A stretch of 64,000 bases of DNA from Owenia fusiformis. Its lineage: Eukaryota > Annelida > Polychaeta > Sabellida > Oweniidae. This document shows positions 23,475 to 34,399 of this stretch, piece after piece (position 1 is the first letter of the stretch; every line of letters begins with the position of its first letter). The stretch is from assembly GCA_903813345.2 (NCBI GenBank), contig CAIIXF020000005.1:22199375-22263374 (forward strand), in the 5' to 3' direction. The notes under the pieces are model-generated. The model worked only from the letters and a program-made list of their open reading frames with translations, was not told the origin of the DNA and searched no databases. Position numbers and translations under genes: made by a program.

Positions 23475-23503
23475 CACGTGACTGACACGTGTCTGATCAC
23501 GTG
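23475..23503. promoter_or_regulatory. Cluster of three CACGTG E-boxes
   Basis: CACGTG occurs at 23475-23480, 23486-23491 and 23498-23503. Two are in the extended TCACGTGAC form bound by USF/MITF/TFEB-type bHLH-Zip factors. A CATGTGAC and a TGACGT follow within 50 bases. A fourth CACGTG lies at 23327 in the flanking arm. Function is inferred from the motif density. Confidence 0.5.
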
Positions 23504-23550
23504 ACTAGTTACTGTATCGATCATGTGACTTAATGACGTATCACCCAACC

Positions 23551-23826
23551 ATGTCTTCAAGGAAAACAGAAGTAAATATTTTGGAAAATGTTTTCCGAGC
23601 ATTTGCTACTGATTATAGAAGGCCCAATTACGCAACGAACGAAACTGCTAAATTGTATTCCGTGCCTAACAGGCTCAGTACGCAATGAAAGAAAGACTGC
23701 CTCCTAAATGAAAACACTACACATAAGGTGGTGAAAAACAACGAACTAAAGTTGAAAGATCGCAACGTTCGCTACTTTGTTCAATTCCGGAATTCTCCAA
23801 GGGGCTGCAAATGGGAAATTATTTAG
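23551..23826 (+). pseudogene. Small ORF with weak psq/CENP-B-like HTH resemblance, one internal TGA
   Basis: An ATG in good context (CAACCATGTC) opens 45 codons to TGA at 23686. The same frame then stays open for 45 more codons to TAG at 23824. The segment NETAKLYSVPNR resembles the AAKxYxVPxxTL part of psq/CENP-B helix-turn-helix domains, but only weakly, and nothing else was recognised. It lies just downstream of the E-box cluster and upstream of the TATA box at 23864. It may be a decayed DNA-binding ORF or chance. Confidence 0.25.
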
Positions 23827-23863
23827 ATTTTATAACCTCAGAATTATAGGCCCCGGGAACATG

Positions 23864-23870
23864 TATAAAA
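23864..23870 (+). promoter_or_regulatory. TATA box upstream of candidate exon 1
   Basis: TATAAAA lies 71 bases before the ATG at 23935. Transcription would begin near 23893-23897. The inverted copy of this exon begins its similarity close to that point, so the TATA box itself was not duplicated. Confidence 0.5.
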
Positions 23871-23934
23871 TAGTGAGTCGACATACTGCCTTCAGTGTCG
23901 TGTTTGGCTGAGTTCCACAATGTAACCTAGTCCG

Positions 23935-23956
23935 ATGGATGACATAGAACAAGCTG
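23935..23956 (+). CDS. Candidate first coding exon of an unrecognised gene
   Basis: ATG begins MDDIEQA plus one base of the next codon, followed by a consensus donor GTAAGT. A TATA box sits at a sensible distance upstream. The next exon must begin with two bases of a codon; 25301 fits (see there). The family is unknown. The second, inverted copy of the exon at 23342-23363 supports a duplicated functional unit. Confidence 0.4.
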
Positions 23957-24506
23957 GTAAGTAGACACATGGTTACATCAAATTCTTTTGTTATTTTAAC
24001 CATATGAACTGGTTCACAGAATAAAAAAAATGAGTGTACAGTACTGTGTAGGCCGGGGGTAAAATGCTCCTCCCCTTTATTGTAGAATGAAAACGTTAAA
24101 GAGAATCAAAGGGATAAAGAGACTGCTATGAATTTAACAACATTGACTGCTACTTACCAGAGGACAAATATGATATTTACGTTTATAGCCTAAATCGTTT
24201 GAACTAGAGATTGAACAGAAAAACATAAATATTTGTAAAATTTAAGTTGCTCTCGTTGAAGTCTCGCACATGACGAGATCTCATGAAAGAATTACACATA
24301 TTTATAGATGTCACTTTAGGCTCTTGCTTTAGGTAAATATCAATCAAGAGTTCTGCACACTAATAGTTTTTCCAGGTAATGATTACTCATATTTCATTCA
24401 TTTATGCTTTATTTTTTTCAATGAAGATTATGTCATGAAAATTCCATTAGACTTCAGAAATCATCTAGATCTATATATAGATCTACAAAAAAAGGTTATA
24501 TATATT

Positions 24507-24880
24507 TTGCAAGTGGATCCAAGAGACCAAGTAATATTATTTTGCAGGGGTGGCATGATGCACACATTTCAATTTTGTATATAGTGAATTCCCAGCGATT
24601 GATTTCAGTACAGTAAAACTGTCATAATGAACACTGAAGATCTGTGCCCAGTGAACATTATATGAGTCTACTCTATTGAACACCTGTGTATAGAGAACAC
24701 CAATTCCCATGCAGCCATGCAGTGATTTCACTGCAGTACAGTAAAACTGTCATAATGAACATCTCTTTAGTGAAGATCTGTGCCCAGCGAACATATGAGT
24801 CTACTCTATTGAACACCTGTGTGTAAGCGAACACCAATTCCCAGCCAGTGATTTCAGTAACTTTTAGAGGGAATTGTACT
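24507..24880. repeat. Dispersed repeat with ~145-bp tandem duplication
   Basis: Two units each contain CAGTACAGTAAAACTGTCAT, GAAGATCTGTGCCCAG, CATATGAGTCTACTCTATTG (or a close variant) and AACACCAATTCCCA. The 5' part (GCAAGTGGATCCAAGAGACC through GCAGGGGTGGCATGAT) recurs at 33816-33980, next to a LINE fragment. Confidence 0.7.
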
Positions 24881-24882
24881 TA

Positions 24883-25241
24883 CAGTAAAACATGTCTAAT
24901 CCGAGGGACCAGCTAAAAGCGTTCGGATTAGGAGGTGTTCACATTTTGAGGTTTTGCATTTGCAAGATTTTGGATTTTGAAGAAATTGGAACAAATTCTC
25001 AATAAATATTTAGAGTTCTTTTGACTACATAGCTTTATGGCATTAAAATGACATGAAAATCATAATGTTCAGATTAGATAGGTTAATTTTTCAAATATGA
25101 CTGTTCACTGTTCAAATTGGGAGGTGTTCATATTTCAAGGTTTTTTAACATTTGAGTCAATGGGAGGGAAAACAGGACCAAAAATGTTCAAATTGGGAGG
25201 TGTTCAGATAAGCCAAGTGTTCAGATATACAGGTTTTACTG
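24883..25241. mobile_element. TA-flanked MITE, 359 bp, CAGTAAAAC tips
   Basis: The left tip CAGTAAAACATGTC and the right tip ATACAGGTTTTACTG are inverted, with TA on both sides (24881-24882, 25242-25243). The interior repeats TTCAAATTGGGAGGTGTTCA-type words three or four times. It is non-coding and lies in the proposed intron between 23956 and 25301. Confidence 0.75.
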
Positions 25242-25300
25242 TACTACAATTGTTTCCAATCTTTTGGAGGAAAGTGTACATCATTCCAGAGAAATAACAG

Positions 25301-25421
25301 GTGACACACTACCATGGGAACTGGTCATTTCAGATGTTCCCACGCCTTACGTCCAGAAGAGGTCATTTCCCAGGATTATAGATGAACCCTTGGCCAAACA
25401 CAAAAAAATGGATCTCATGCA
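25301..25421 (+). CDS. Candidate second exon, interrupted by repeat insertion
   Basis: After AGAGAAATAACAG the frame that continues exon 1 reads G-DTLPWELVISDVPTPYVQ, then KRSFPRIIDEPLAKHKKMDL. Composition looks coding, but the acceptor lacks a strong pyrimidine tract. At 25422 a repeat of the CTGTCAAC family begins and runs, with nested material, to 27802. Directly after it lies ATAAATGATC with a GTAAAT donor, which might be the original exon end. No family is recognised and the model is tentative. Confidence 0.35.
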
Positions 25422-27802
25422 CTGCCCTGTCAACCCTCACGCATTAGGCATGATTGTCACGCATTTGCTAGAGAAAGAGAAATCACGCATCAATTTAGCG
25501 TGTATGATCAAATATCACGCAAATCACGCATTCTGTCGATATTTTTAAAAATCGTTTTTTGTGAAATGCCGAAACGGTAAAATATCGAACGGTGAAAAAA
25601 AGCGAATGCACTCTGTTCGGTCTTTGCACGCGATTGACGTTTATGTCACACTTTTTGTTCAAAATATGTGTATATATTACGCATTTGTTTCGAAAAAAAG
25701 TCTATATTTTACAAACTAACATAACTTCTTCGTAGATGTTCTTATTCATACCCACGAATCTATTTTGGGGATCATTCAATCATACTCCATAGTAGACGCA
25801 ATTACAGGCCTGTCAACTGTCCCGCAATTTGCGTATTTGTCACGCATTTGCTGAAGAATTTGAAGTCATGTCAGTTTTTTTTGCGTGACAGAAAATGTCA
25901 CGCAAATACACATTTTACCTGGTAATTGTCAAGCAAAAATATTTCTGTAGAAAAATTACTGAAAAAGTTTGGCGAAACAGCAATAATACCACGGGGTACC
26001 ATCGAATAATTTTGGCAACGTACCGGAGAACGACATTTTACTAAGAAATGGCAATAATTTAGCACAATATATTTTTTAACTAGAGTTCTACTTTGATTTT
26101 GACAAAAGAAAGTATTCCATGCAATGGCTATTTACAACATTTAAGTATAGACTTTTGAAAAAAGTACAGAATAGTCCTTATACTATTGAATAATTCTGTT
26201 ATTTCTGATTCACACGACTCTGATTTGTTTAATTAAAAACAAGTTTTAAAAATATTACTTGGGAACGTAACCGGAGCAGATCAGTTGCATTATATAATTT
26301 AAAAAAATAAAATATATGATTTAAAGCATATATATTATTTACAAACACATATGAATGTTAAAATGAGCATTTATTACCCTTCACTTACAGGAAAATCAAT
26401 GCATGGCAAAACATATAAATTTTCTAAAGATATATTTTTTGCACTTATATTTTAGAGTATCAAAAAATTCACTGATAGTTATTGCACTCACTCAAACATC
26501 TTACGTTTATATGGAGGGGGGGGGGGTTAGGTGAAGAATTTCAGAAAGCATATGTTGATTCGATTTGGTCGAGCACATGACAAGTACTTAACACACCTAC
26601 GCTATATACAGTTCGTTGTATCCTAACTTTTTTAATAATCTAGCATTTAAATGCTTTTATTTCCTCTGAAAAAGAGAAGTTGTCTTAGAAGTATAATACA
26701 TGTATGTATAAACAGTATATATATACGAAATTAGTATAACAGAGTGGGTTCTAATAGTTCGCTGAACAAATACAATGGGTGAAATCAAATGGAATTATTT
26801 GCTTACTACATTTAATCACTTCATTCTCCATACAATGATTGTTCTAGGTTTGATAGCCTTTCTAAGGTAAGTGCACTTATGCATGGTAAATATCAAATTT
26901 AATTTTTCACAATGGATACATTTTTTTCTTTAAATAAAATGTATTAAATACGCATTCGAACAATCCCGTTGTTTTTAAATTAGCATATGTGCTTTAAATC
27001 ATATATTTTAATTTTTTGATTAAATAATTCAACTGATCTGCTCCGGTTACGTTCCCAGCTCCGGTTACGTTCCTAAGTAATATTTTTAAAACTTTTTTTT
27101 TAATTAAACAAATCAGAGTCGTGTGAATCAGAAATAACAGAATTATTCAAAAGTATAAGGACTATTCTGTACTTTTTTCAAAAGTCTATACTTAAATGTT
27201 GTGAATAGTTATAATCGAAAAACCATCTTTCGGAGTAAAGTCCGTCTGCGCCGATTTCAATAACTTCGTACTTGATCAGAACTGGATTCCAACAGAATTC
27301 CTACAAACTCATGAATGAAATAGTTATTGCATGGAATACTTACTTTTGTCAAAATCAAAATAGAACTCTAGTTAAAAAATATATTGTGCTAAATTATTGC
27401 CATTTTTTAGTAAAATGTCGTTCTCCGGTACGTTGCCAAAATTATTCGATGGTACCCCGTGAATACGAATGCCGAAAAAAACGTACGCATTTCGTTCAGA
27501 CTTTTCACGCGAATCACGTATATGTCACGCATTCCGTTCAAAAATAGAAATCATGCATAAATTTAGCGTGTATGATCAAATGTCACGCAAATCACGCATT
27601 ATGTTGATATTTTTGGAAATCGTTTTTTACAAAATGGCGATAGAGTAAAAATCCGTACTGCAAAAAGCGAACACATTCCGTTTGGTCTTTGCACGCGATT
27701 GCCGTTAATGTCACGCATTTGGTCCGAAATATGTGTATATATCGCACATTCGTTTCGAACATATTCACACAAGTCACTCATGTTAGATGGTTGACAGCCC
27801 TG
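25422..27802. mobile_element. CTGTCAAC-family elements, two copies side by side, one holding a 5-bp-TSD transposon
   Basis: The first part (25422-25804) starts CTGCCCTGTCAACC and lacks its right end. The second (25805-27802) starts CAGGCCTGTCAACTGTCCCG and ends GGTTGACAGCCCTG. Both are rich in TCACGC and CACGCATT words. The second copy is split at AATAC by the transposon 25990-27461. The unsplit relative at 48451-48954 shows the empty site. Flanks CATGCA (25416-25421) and CATAAA (27803-27808) could be a decayed 6-bp duplication of the whole block. Confidence 0.75.
25990..27461. mobile_element. Long-TIR DNA transposon, 1472 bp, 5-bp TSD AATAC (copy 2)
   Basis: The tips are the same as at 5378 (CACGGGGTACCATCGAATAA and its complement), flanked by AATAC at 25985-25989 and 27462-27466. 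The orientation is reversed relative to copy 1. Its left arm is shortened by a deletion of about 130 bases. It lacks the TCCCAGAATGCA promoter block and most of the zinc-finger exon, so it is an internally deleted derivative. Confidence 0.88.
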
Positions 27803-27947
27803 CATAAATGATCGTAAATGTAGAAAGCAGAGTTAACGATGCTATGGAGAAGGGACAATATAACAACATGGACGTGTCTTATAATCACCAGGTTAACTAT
27901 TGGGAATTGTACAATTAACGTTTTAGACATGTTAAAATTAATGACTT

Positions 27948-30653
27948 TTTTTTCTTTTCTTTTTTTTTGATAAAATTTATTTCAGTTTAACATAATTATT
28001 TACAGGTATGGTACAAAGATGAGGTTTCAAATTCATAAAGAGTATTTAAGTTACTCACACATTTTTCAATATACCATTTGTGAATAGATAACTTTGCTAT
28101 CAGTATATTTTTGTAATTCTTTACTTTACCTATTCCATATATTTGATTGGCAGTTATATTTGGGAAATGTTTAGTCCAAAATTCAGCAACTGCTTTGCAT
28201 TTAACAAAATGATGCTCTAAATTATCTATTTCATCACAGCTTGTACATTTGCTTGAATTTAAAATACCATATCTATGCAGTAAAAGATTACATGGATATA
28301 GCACTATGCCATAGCACTCATTCTCAGCTAATGGCAATTGAACATTTTTTACTTACCAATTTTGACCAAGGCAAAGCCTCTAGAACCATTTTTCTTGACA
28401 TTGCAGCTGCTTTTGACCGTGTTCCGCATAACTTACTTCTACACAAACTAAGGGCCTACGGTATTCATGGACAACTTCTAAATTTATTAAAATCATATCT
28501 GACAAATAGGCGGTTTTTTGTAAACATTGCTGGTGAGTCATCAGTAACAACTGAAGCAGGCTTCCTAAACTGTGGCGTGCCACAGGGATCAATTTTAGGC
28601 CCACTTCTATTTATTTTATACATTAATGACCTTCCTGATAATGTAAACTCCAAATGCTATATCTATGCAGATGACACATCTCTTCATTTTATTTTTGACC
28701 CCAAAAAGCCCCAAGAAATTGATGAACTAGTTAAATCTGATCTAACTGAGATAAAAAATTGGTCCAAATTGTGGAAATTACAATTTAAACCAGAAAAGAG
28801 CTGTGAAGTTATTTTCCATGGAGTTAGAGCAAATCCTGAAAATGTAAGCAAATCCTTTCTAAGTGACTCTGAAATTGAAAGAACAAATGTACATAAACAC
28901 CTTGGATATACTTTTGATCATAATCTGACCAATCAAAACCATATTGAAGAAATATATAATAAAGTTAGGAAAATGATTAATCCCCTGAAGAACCTTAAAA
29001 CAAAGTTAAACTCAAGAGATCTGGAAACGCTTTTCAACTCATTTATAAGACCTCATTTTGATTATGGTACTGCTATTTTTAACACTGCATCAAAATATCT
29101 TCTAAATAGACTTGATCAAATTTATTATCAGGCTGCTCTTTTGTGCTCTGGTTGTCTTCATGGCAGTAATACTGATAAAGTTTTGAATCTCCTTCAATGG
29201 CCTTCTCTAGACACAAGAAGAAAAATGCAAATTAACAACTTTATGTTTAAAGTTGTAAATGGTTCAAATCCACTCTTTTTAGATGAAATTTTTGATAAAT
29301 TCAAAAATCAGGGAACACGCAATCTGCGTGATAGATCTGACTTTAATTTACCAACCAGGTGCTCAAAGAGGTTCTTGAATTCATCAGTTCCATCAGCAAT
29401 ATCAAACTGGTCACGACTACCAAAACGATTACATAATTTGAAAACTCTCCAATCCTTTAAAAAAAAAAAAAGATTTTGTTTAAAAACCAAGAAAGTTTTA
29501 TTAGCACCTCCAAACTCAATCTAAAAAGATCTCATGAAATTTTGATTAACCAATTTAGAGCTGATCTTCTTTTCAAAGCCCAACTTTATGCTCACAACTT
29601 TACTTATGTTGAGAATCCAAACTGTAAATGTGGAGCCCCCCAGACAGAAAAACACTTCTTCTTTCAGTGTCCCCTTATTAAAGAAAAGATAACAAAATTA
29701 AAAACTGATATTATTAATATAACTGGACTATCAGATAAACATTTAACTCAGAATGATCTCCTTTACTTAATGAAACATGGCTCTGACAATATTTCCCTTG
29801 ATCTAAATTCACATCTCCAAACCTCAATCGCTGAATTCATTGAAATGAACCTATAACATTTTCCCCTCCCTACATACTATATATACTATACTTTATTTTA
29901 TATTATCCACACTTAATATTTCCAACCCATGGCCAACCACAAGTGCAGAGTGAACCCCTTGACCTAATCATAATTTTGTATTTTGTGCTATTAATGTACC
30001 CTTCTATAATGCCTTCGGGCGACTGAAGGGATTTATATTATGATATTTTTATGAAGCAATAAATATTTCTTAATAAAAAAACCCAAAAAACATGGATATA
30101 TTGAATGTAAAATCTTCCAGTGTAGTATAATAAGGTCTGTTGCTGTTGTACAATTTTTTGCATTAAGCCAGGTTTTTCTTGTTAAAACTTCATTTTTGAA
30201 TACAATTTCACAAACCTGTTTTTCTATTAAAATTTTCCTAAAATCTTGAACATTTAAGTAATGCACATCTGTATCATTGAAGTATAAAGTATCTTCTGGA
30301 GCTACAATTTGATATTCTAATATCATCTCCCTTTTGAGTGCTTGTTTCAAAGTTTGATATTGCATCCATGTTTCAGCATTTCTGCCTACTGAGGAAACAA
30401 TTTCATCATAAGAAATAATCTGGCCATTTTTGCAAAGATCACATATAAAATTTATTCCACACTTAATCCAGCTTTGAAAATACAATTCTTTACCTGTAGC
30501 TTTGATATTTTCATTATGCCATAAAATAGAGCTGTCTTTGAACTTATTGTTTGATTTTCATAGATATAATAGTTCACTATAAAATCCTAACAATTTATCA
30601 GTATTCACAATATTTTTAAAATCATTATTATATTGAAATATGGTTAAAATGAA
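27948..30653 (-). mobile_element. 5'-truncated L1/Tx1-like LINE (interrupted by a second LINE)
   Basis: The minus strand encodes the C-terminal part of a LINE ORF2 in two blocks, 30485-30090 (W-rich ...LIILHWKILHSIYPC) and 28300-27996 (NLLLHRYGILNSSKCTSCDE, then a H-x5-C ending). AATAAA and an A-rich tail lie at 27948-27980. GTTAAAATTAATGACTT is duplicated exactly at 27931-27947 and 30654-30670, a 17-bp target-site duplication. Without the insert the element is about 0.9 kb, so it is heavily 5'-truncated. The CxxC...H...C ending and WKILH..YP segment fit the L1/Tx1 lineage. Confidence 0.85.
28301..30089 (+). mobile_element. 5'-truncated Jockey/CR1-like LINE nested in the other LINE
   Basis: This 1789-bp insert is flanked by an exact 11-bp duplication ACATGGATATA (28290-28300, 30090-30100). 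It starts inside the reverse transcriptase: FLDIAAAFDRVPHNLLLHK (motif A), GVPQGSILGPLLFILYIND (motif B, about 28575-28635) and YADDT (near 28665). The thumb and a C-terminal zinc-knuckle-like NCKCGAPQTEKHFFFQC follow. The frame shifts once at a run of 13 A (29459-29471), after which it is open to 29856. The tail ends in short A runs (AATAAAAAAACCC). The N-terminal endonuclease is absent, so this copy is dead. The family call rests on motif style only. Confidence 0.88.
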
Positions 30654-30670
30654 GTTAAAATTAATGACTT

Positions 30671-31545
30671 AGAATTGTCTTATAATATTGTTCACACGAT
30701 TTGTTGCTTAATAAATTGTCTGTGCTTCTGAAAATAATCTTATTGGTATTTTTACGTATAGAGGAGTGTTTGTAATACATCACTATTCACATATTTTGTA
30801 ATTTAGTTCCCCGGAATAAGTGTCAAGAGTGCTTTTTCAAAAGCGCCGAGAAAAACACATTCCTTGGACATTATGAGAAGGTACCCAACTGATGAATTGA
30901 TATCCCTAAATCCCTGATCAAGGAATATGGAGGTATAAGACTATCGATTATGGAATTGACATATTTTTCTGATATTGTCATATTTTTATCGACCCTAAAC
31001 CTTTGGCTTAACAACATTCTTTATCATATTTTCACATTTTGAATTTTGTAAATAATGATTTTGCACACAAGAATCTTAAATGTTATTTAAAGGCAGAATC
31101 TGATCTATGGGGGTGACAAAATGACAAGCAACGTGTACAATTGACCTACTAATCTCTTCCTTACAAGCTCACATACAATATCTCCCAAAAGGTTCACGAT
31201 ATAGTCTAAAGTGGTGAAGTTATGATGGATTCAAAGTCAAAATTGAGTGAAAAATGTTTAAATTCTTCCAAATAATAAGAATGGTAACCATTCTAATAGA
31301 AAAATAATACATTATTGTAAAAATCTTTAGTTTTCCTGAAATAAAGTGTGCACTTTGGGGATTTTTGGAAAATAGACATGAAAAGATATGACATTAGCCA
31401 GAAATATTTTGAAATTGAAACAATTTTTTGTTAGGCTGCTCGCTAGATCTGATTCTCTCTTTATATTACATTAAATTACGTTTAAATTACATTTACATAT
31501 ATATCTTGGCATTTTAAAAATGACTACTAATTATTTTCTAATGAT
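30671..31545. other. AT-rich intergenic/intronic sequence
   Basis: No gene or clear repeat was recognised. One GTACCC donor-like site near 30872 has no convincing exon. Confidence 0.5.
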
Positions 31546-32110
31546 ACGAGGGGTGATCCAAAAGTCTTGGACGCCCCGCTCTAACTTTGCTATTTTCTAA
31601 TATAATTACATGAAACTTTCAGATAATAAGGATCAACATCTTAACAACTTTGTGTATAAGTTTCAACAGAAAATAATATAATTTAACTACTTTTCTAAAT
31701 AGTTTTTGATACCGGGTCCCTGCCACCCGGAACGGTATTTAAATATAGCAAATCACGTCACAACTGTTTTAATATGGCAAATACTTGAAGTGCAGATGCA
31801 CAACCTAACACCAGTCATGATATGAGAGAATTTCCGATTTTCAGTCTGAGTGTCATCTGCTATCATCATCTTCACATATTAAAACCTACTTTTCAACATT
31901 ACCGTTACTGGAAGTTCCCAGATGTACCACCATACTCGTATTAATTTGTTCTGTTCGGTATTTTAGTGCATTAGCGTTCGGTATTTCAGTGCACTTTTCT
32001 CGGACTTTTTCTCGATGTACATCGCGATGTGCATCGATGTTTACTACTGAAAATTGCCGATGCATCGATGTACGACTATGGCACATCGCGACAACACTAG
32101 TAGAGCATTC
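31546..32110. repeat. Relics of two DNA elements
   Basis: GATACGAGGGGTGATCCAAA at 31545-31564 looks like one mariner-type terminus without a partner. From 31930 to 32100 the sequence is rich in CATCGATG, ATCGCGATG and GCACTGAAAT words. Read on the minus strand it begins AGTGTTGTCGCGATG, which resembles a hAT terminus. Neither has a visible second end. Confidence 0.35.
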
Positions 32111-32555
32111 CAAAGATTAGGACCTTAGATAGCGAAGGGAAAGTTTAGAGCATGTTTGTGTAATGATGATGAACATTAATGTTGATATCAAACAAGTCTT
32201 GAAATAGATTTTTGGAAGACTGGGGTGTTTATTAAAGATTTTGTACATGAACTGACCAGTACAATATCTGTTGACATCATGTTTAATATTTTAAGATCTT
32301 TAAATAGGGGAGTGGAGTGAGAAAGTCTATCCTCATTTAAAGCTAGCCTTAAGAATTATTTCTGCAGTTTATGTAGACGATCATAAAATGATTTAAATGT
32401 GTTACCCCAGATTATGTTGCAATAATTTAATTGAGAGTGTATCAATGAATAGTAAATTGTTTTGAAACTGTCTATTTGAAGTAGATGTTTAATGTGATAA
32501 AGAGAACCAATGACACGAGAAATCATTGTTTCAACAGATTTTATGTGCTCCAGGA
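32110..32555 (-). pseudogene. LINE ORF2 C-terminal fragment
   Basis: The minus strand reads ETMISRVIGSLYHIKHLL, IHSQLNYCNIIWGNTFK, YDRLHKLQ and STPLFKDLKILN. This is the thumb-side region shared by many Jockey/CR1/L2-group LINEs. There are several in-frame stops. It is homologous to, but separate from, the fragment at 33353-33883. Confidence 0.65.
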
Positions 32556-33124
32556 CTTAGCTATTCCTCTGATGCCATAATATTCAAGTTTATGTATCAA
32601 AATATAGCTTTCAAGTTGATTAAATCAAAAAAAGAAAAAAGTTTATCAAAGGATCAAGTTAGCATACCTACTAAAGAGTCTAAAAATGATCATAGAAGTA
32701 CTCGTACATCTCAAACAAAATCTTTTCAAATTTTTTTTCTGAATTAATAAGACAAATTCTCATCACATGAAAGGAAAATGATATTATAGATATAACTAAA
32801 ATCCATTAAAACATTTTGATGTAGATTGTTCAAATTGGAACCTTCTAGATTCCTAAATAATCATTGATGAAATTGATTGAGCAAACCTGATATGTATTTA
32901 GTCTGTGACAGGTATTTAATCAATCTGTTTTCTCTGTAAAATGTAACCACAAATAAATCTTTTGTTTTAGAATGGATATTTAAAAGATTAGTTTTCAAGC
33001 TGTTCAATGCTTTACCAAAATGATTTACATATACACTTTGTTGAAATTGGTTTGTCCCTATGGTTGATTCCCTAGTGTTGAAAATTGAACAAGATCAAGA
33101 TTGAATCATCTTTTTATTGGTTAT

Positions 33125-33883
33125 ATATCAATTCAATTCAATTTATTTTTCAATTCTAGTTTTCATACAATATTAATTTACAAGTGATATGAAAAGGACA
33201 CCCCGAGGAGTGTATGGATTTCATGTTTTGAAAAAATAAAATGTGTTATACATAAAGCATGTAATGTTAGAACAGTTATTGTAATGTACAAATACAAAGC
33301 ATACATTTTTAATTATCTTGATGTAACATAGTGGAAGTATGGTTCAAACTAACTAATAATGACTTAACAAATTGGACTTAAACTTTCGTTGAAACATTTT
33401 TATATGAATTGAGTTTCTCAAATCAGTAGATAAAGAGTTATAAATTGATGGGCCACTTGTCCCAATTGATTTCCTTCCATATTCTGTTCTAAAAGGTTGA
33501 ACAATCAAATCATTTTTTGATTTTGTGTCATGTGAGTGAATTGTTGATCTTAATGAGAAAAGATGGTTGAATCTTTTAAAAGGGAAATCAGGCGATTCAG
33601 AAAGTGTTTTTTGTACAAAGCTAGCTGTTTGATGGGAATGTATAACAAATACATTTAAAATTTTTAGCTTCTGAAATAGTGGACCTGAAGCGGCAAAGCT
33701 ATCAGAATACGTAATGACTCTTAAAAATTTATTTTGCAAAATATATAATTTCTGAATGAGTGTTTTTATGGCATTTCCCCATAAGATATTTTCATAGCTT
33801 AAGTAAGAATAAATTTTGCAAGTGGATCCAAGAGACCAAGTGGGCGAGTCAATTATTTTGCAGGGGTGGCATGATACACACAT
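33125..33883 (-). mobile_element. LINE 3' end (CR1/L2-group-like) with ATTGA tail
   Basis: The frame 33883-33353 on the minus strand encodes YENILWGNAIKTLIQKLYIL, ASGPLFQKLKILN and SIGTSGPSIYNSLSTDLRN. This is the typical C-terminal stretch of a non-LTR ORF2. Below it the minus strand ends in AATTGAATTGAATTGA-type sequence near 33130, a short 3' microsatellite tail like those of L2/CR1 elements. It is 5'-truncated and joined at about 33816 to the repeat also seen at 24507. Confidence 0.75.
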
Positions 33884-33985
33884 TTCAATTTTGTATATGG
33901 TGAATTTCCAGCGATTGATTTCAGTACAGTAAAACTGTCATAATGAACACCTCTTTAGTAAAGATCTGTGTCCAGTGATACTGTT
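33816..33985 (+). repeat. Second copy of the 24507 repeat
   Basis: It shares GCAAGTGGATCCAAGAGACC, GCAGGGGTGGCATGAT and CAGTACAGTAAAACTGTCAT with 24507-24680. Here 12 extra bases (TGGGCGAGTCAA) follow the AGACCAAG. It overlaps the 5' end of the minus-strand LINE fragment frame. Confidence 0.7.
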
Positions 33986-34399
33986 TACTTGGTTGTTGTC
34001 CAGTTTACTTGGCCTTTTCATTGTATCATTGTTGAACTTTAAAATTGGTTGAATCATTTCACTGCATGAGCTGAATATTTTTTACTGTACCATGAACAGT
34101 TTAGTTGGTTGAACCAGTGTGCTAGTCTAACCATGGGCTTTCAACAGATGGTCTAACTAACAGAGTCCTATTTTCTAACTTCCTTACATCAATTTTACCT
34201 GTAAAGTTTATAACTAATCCTAAAGCTTAAATAAAATAACTAACAAGAGGACAGGATAAATATTTTGCTCAGATAATGATGAAGACATGGATTAATCAGA
34301 GCTATTTTGGGACCCAAGACTACATACATTCTACCCTTTGCATTCGTTTGACTTCACTTCTTAAAAGAGAGCTTCGTCTTCACTCTTTCAAACTAAAAT

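Larger units (their letters stand above)
23325..23975. repeat. Inverted duplication of a first exon around an E-box cluster
   Basis: About 90 bases at 23325-23420 are the reverse complement of 23886-23975. Shared words include GTTCCACAATGTAACCTAGT, CCGATGGATGACATAGAACA and AGCTGGTAAGTAGACAC. Each arm thus holds the same ATG-containing mini-exon and a GTAAGT donor, pointing away from the centre. Three CACGTG E-boxes (23475, 23486, 23498) lie between the arms near the left one, and a TATA box lies at 23864 next to the right arm. Confidence 0.75.
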
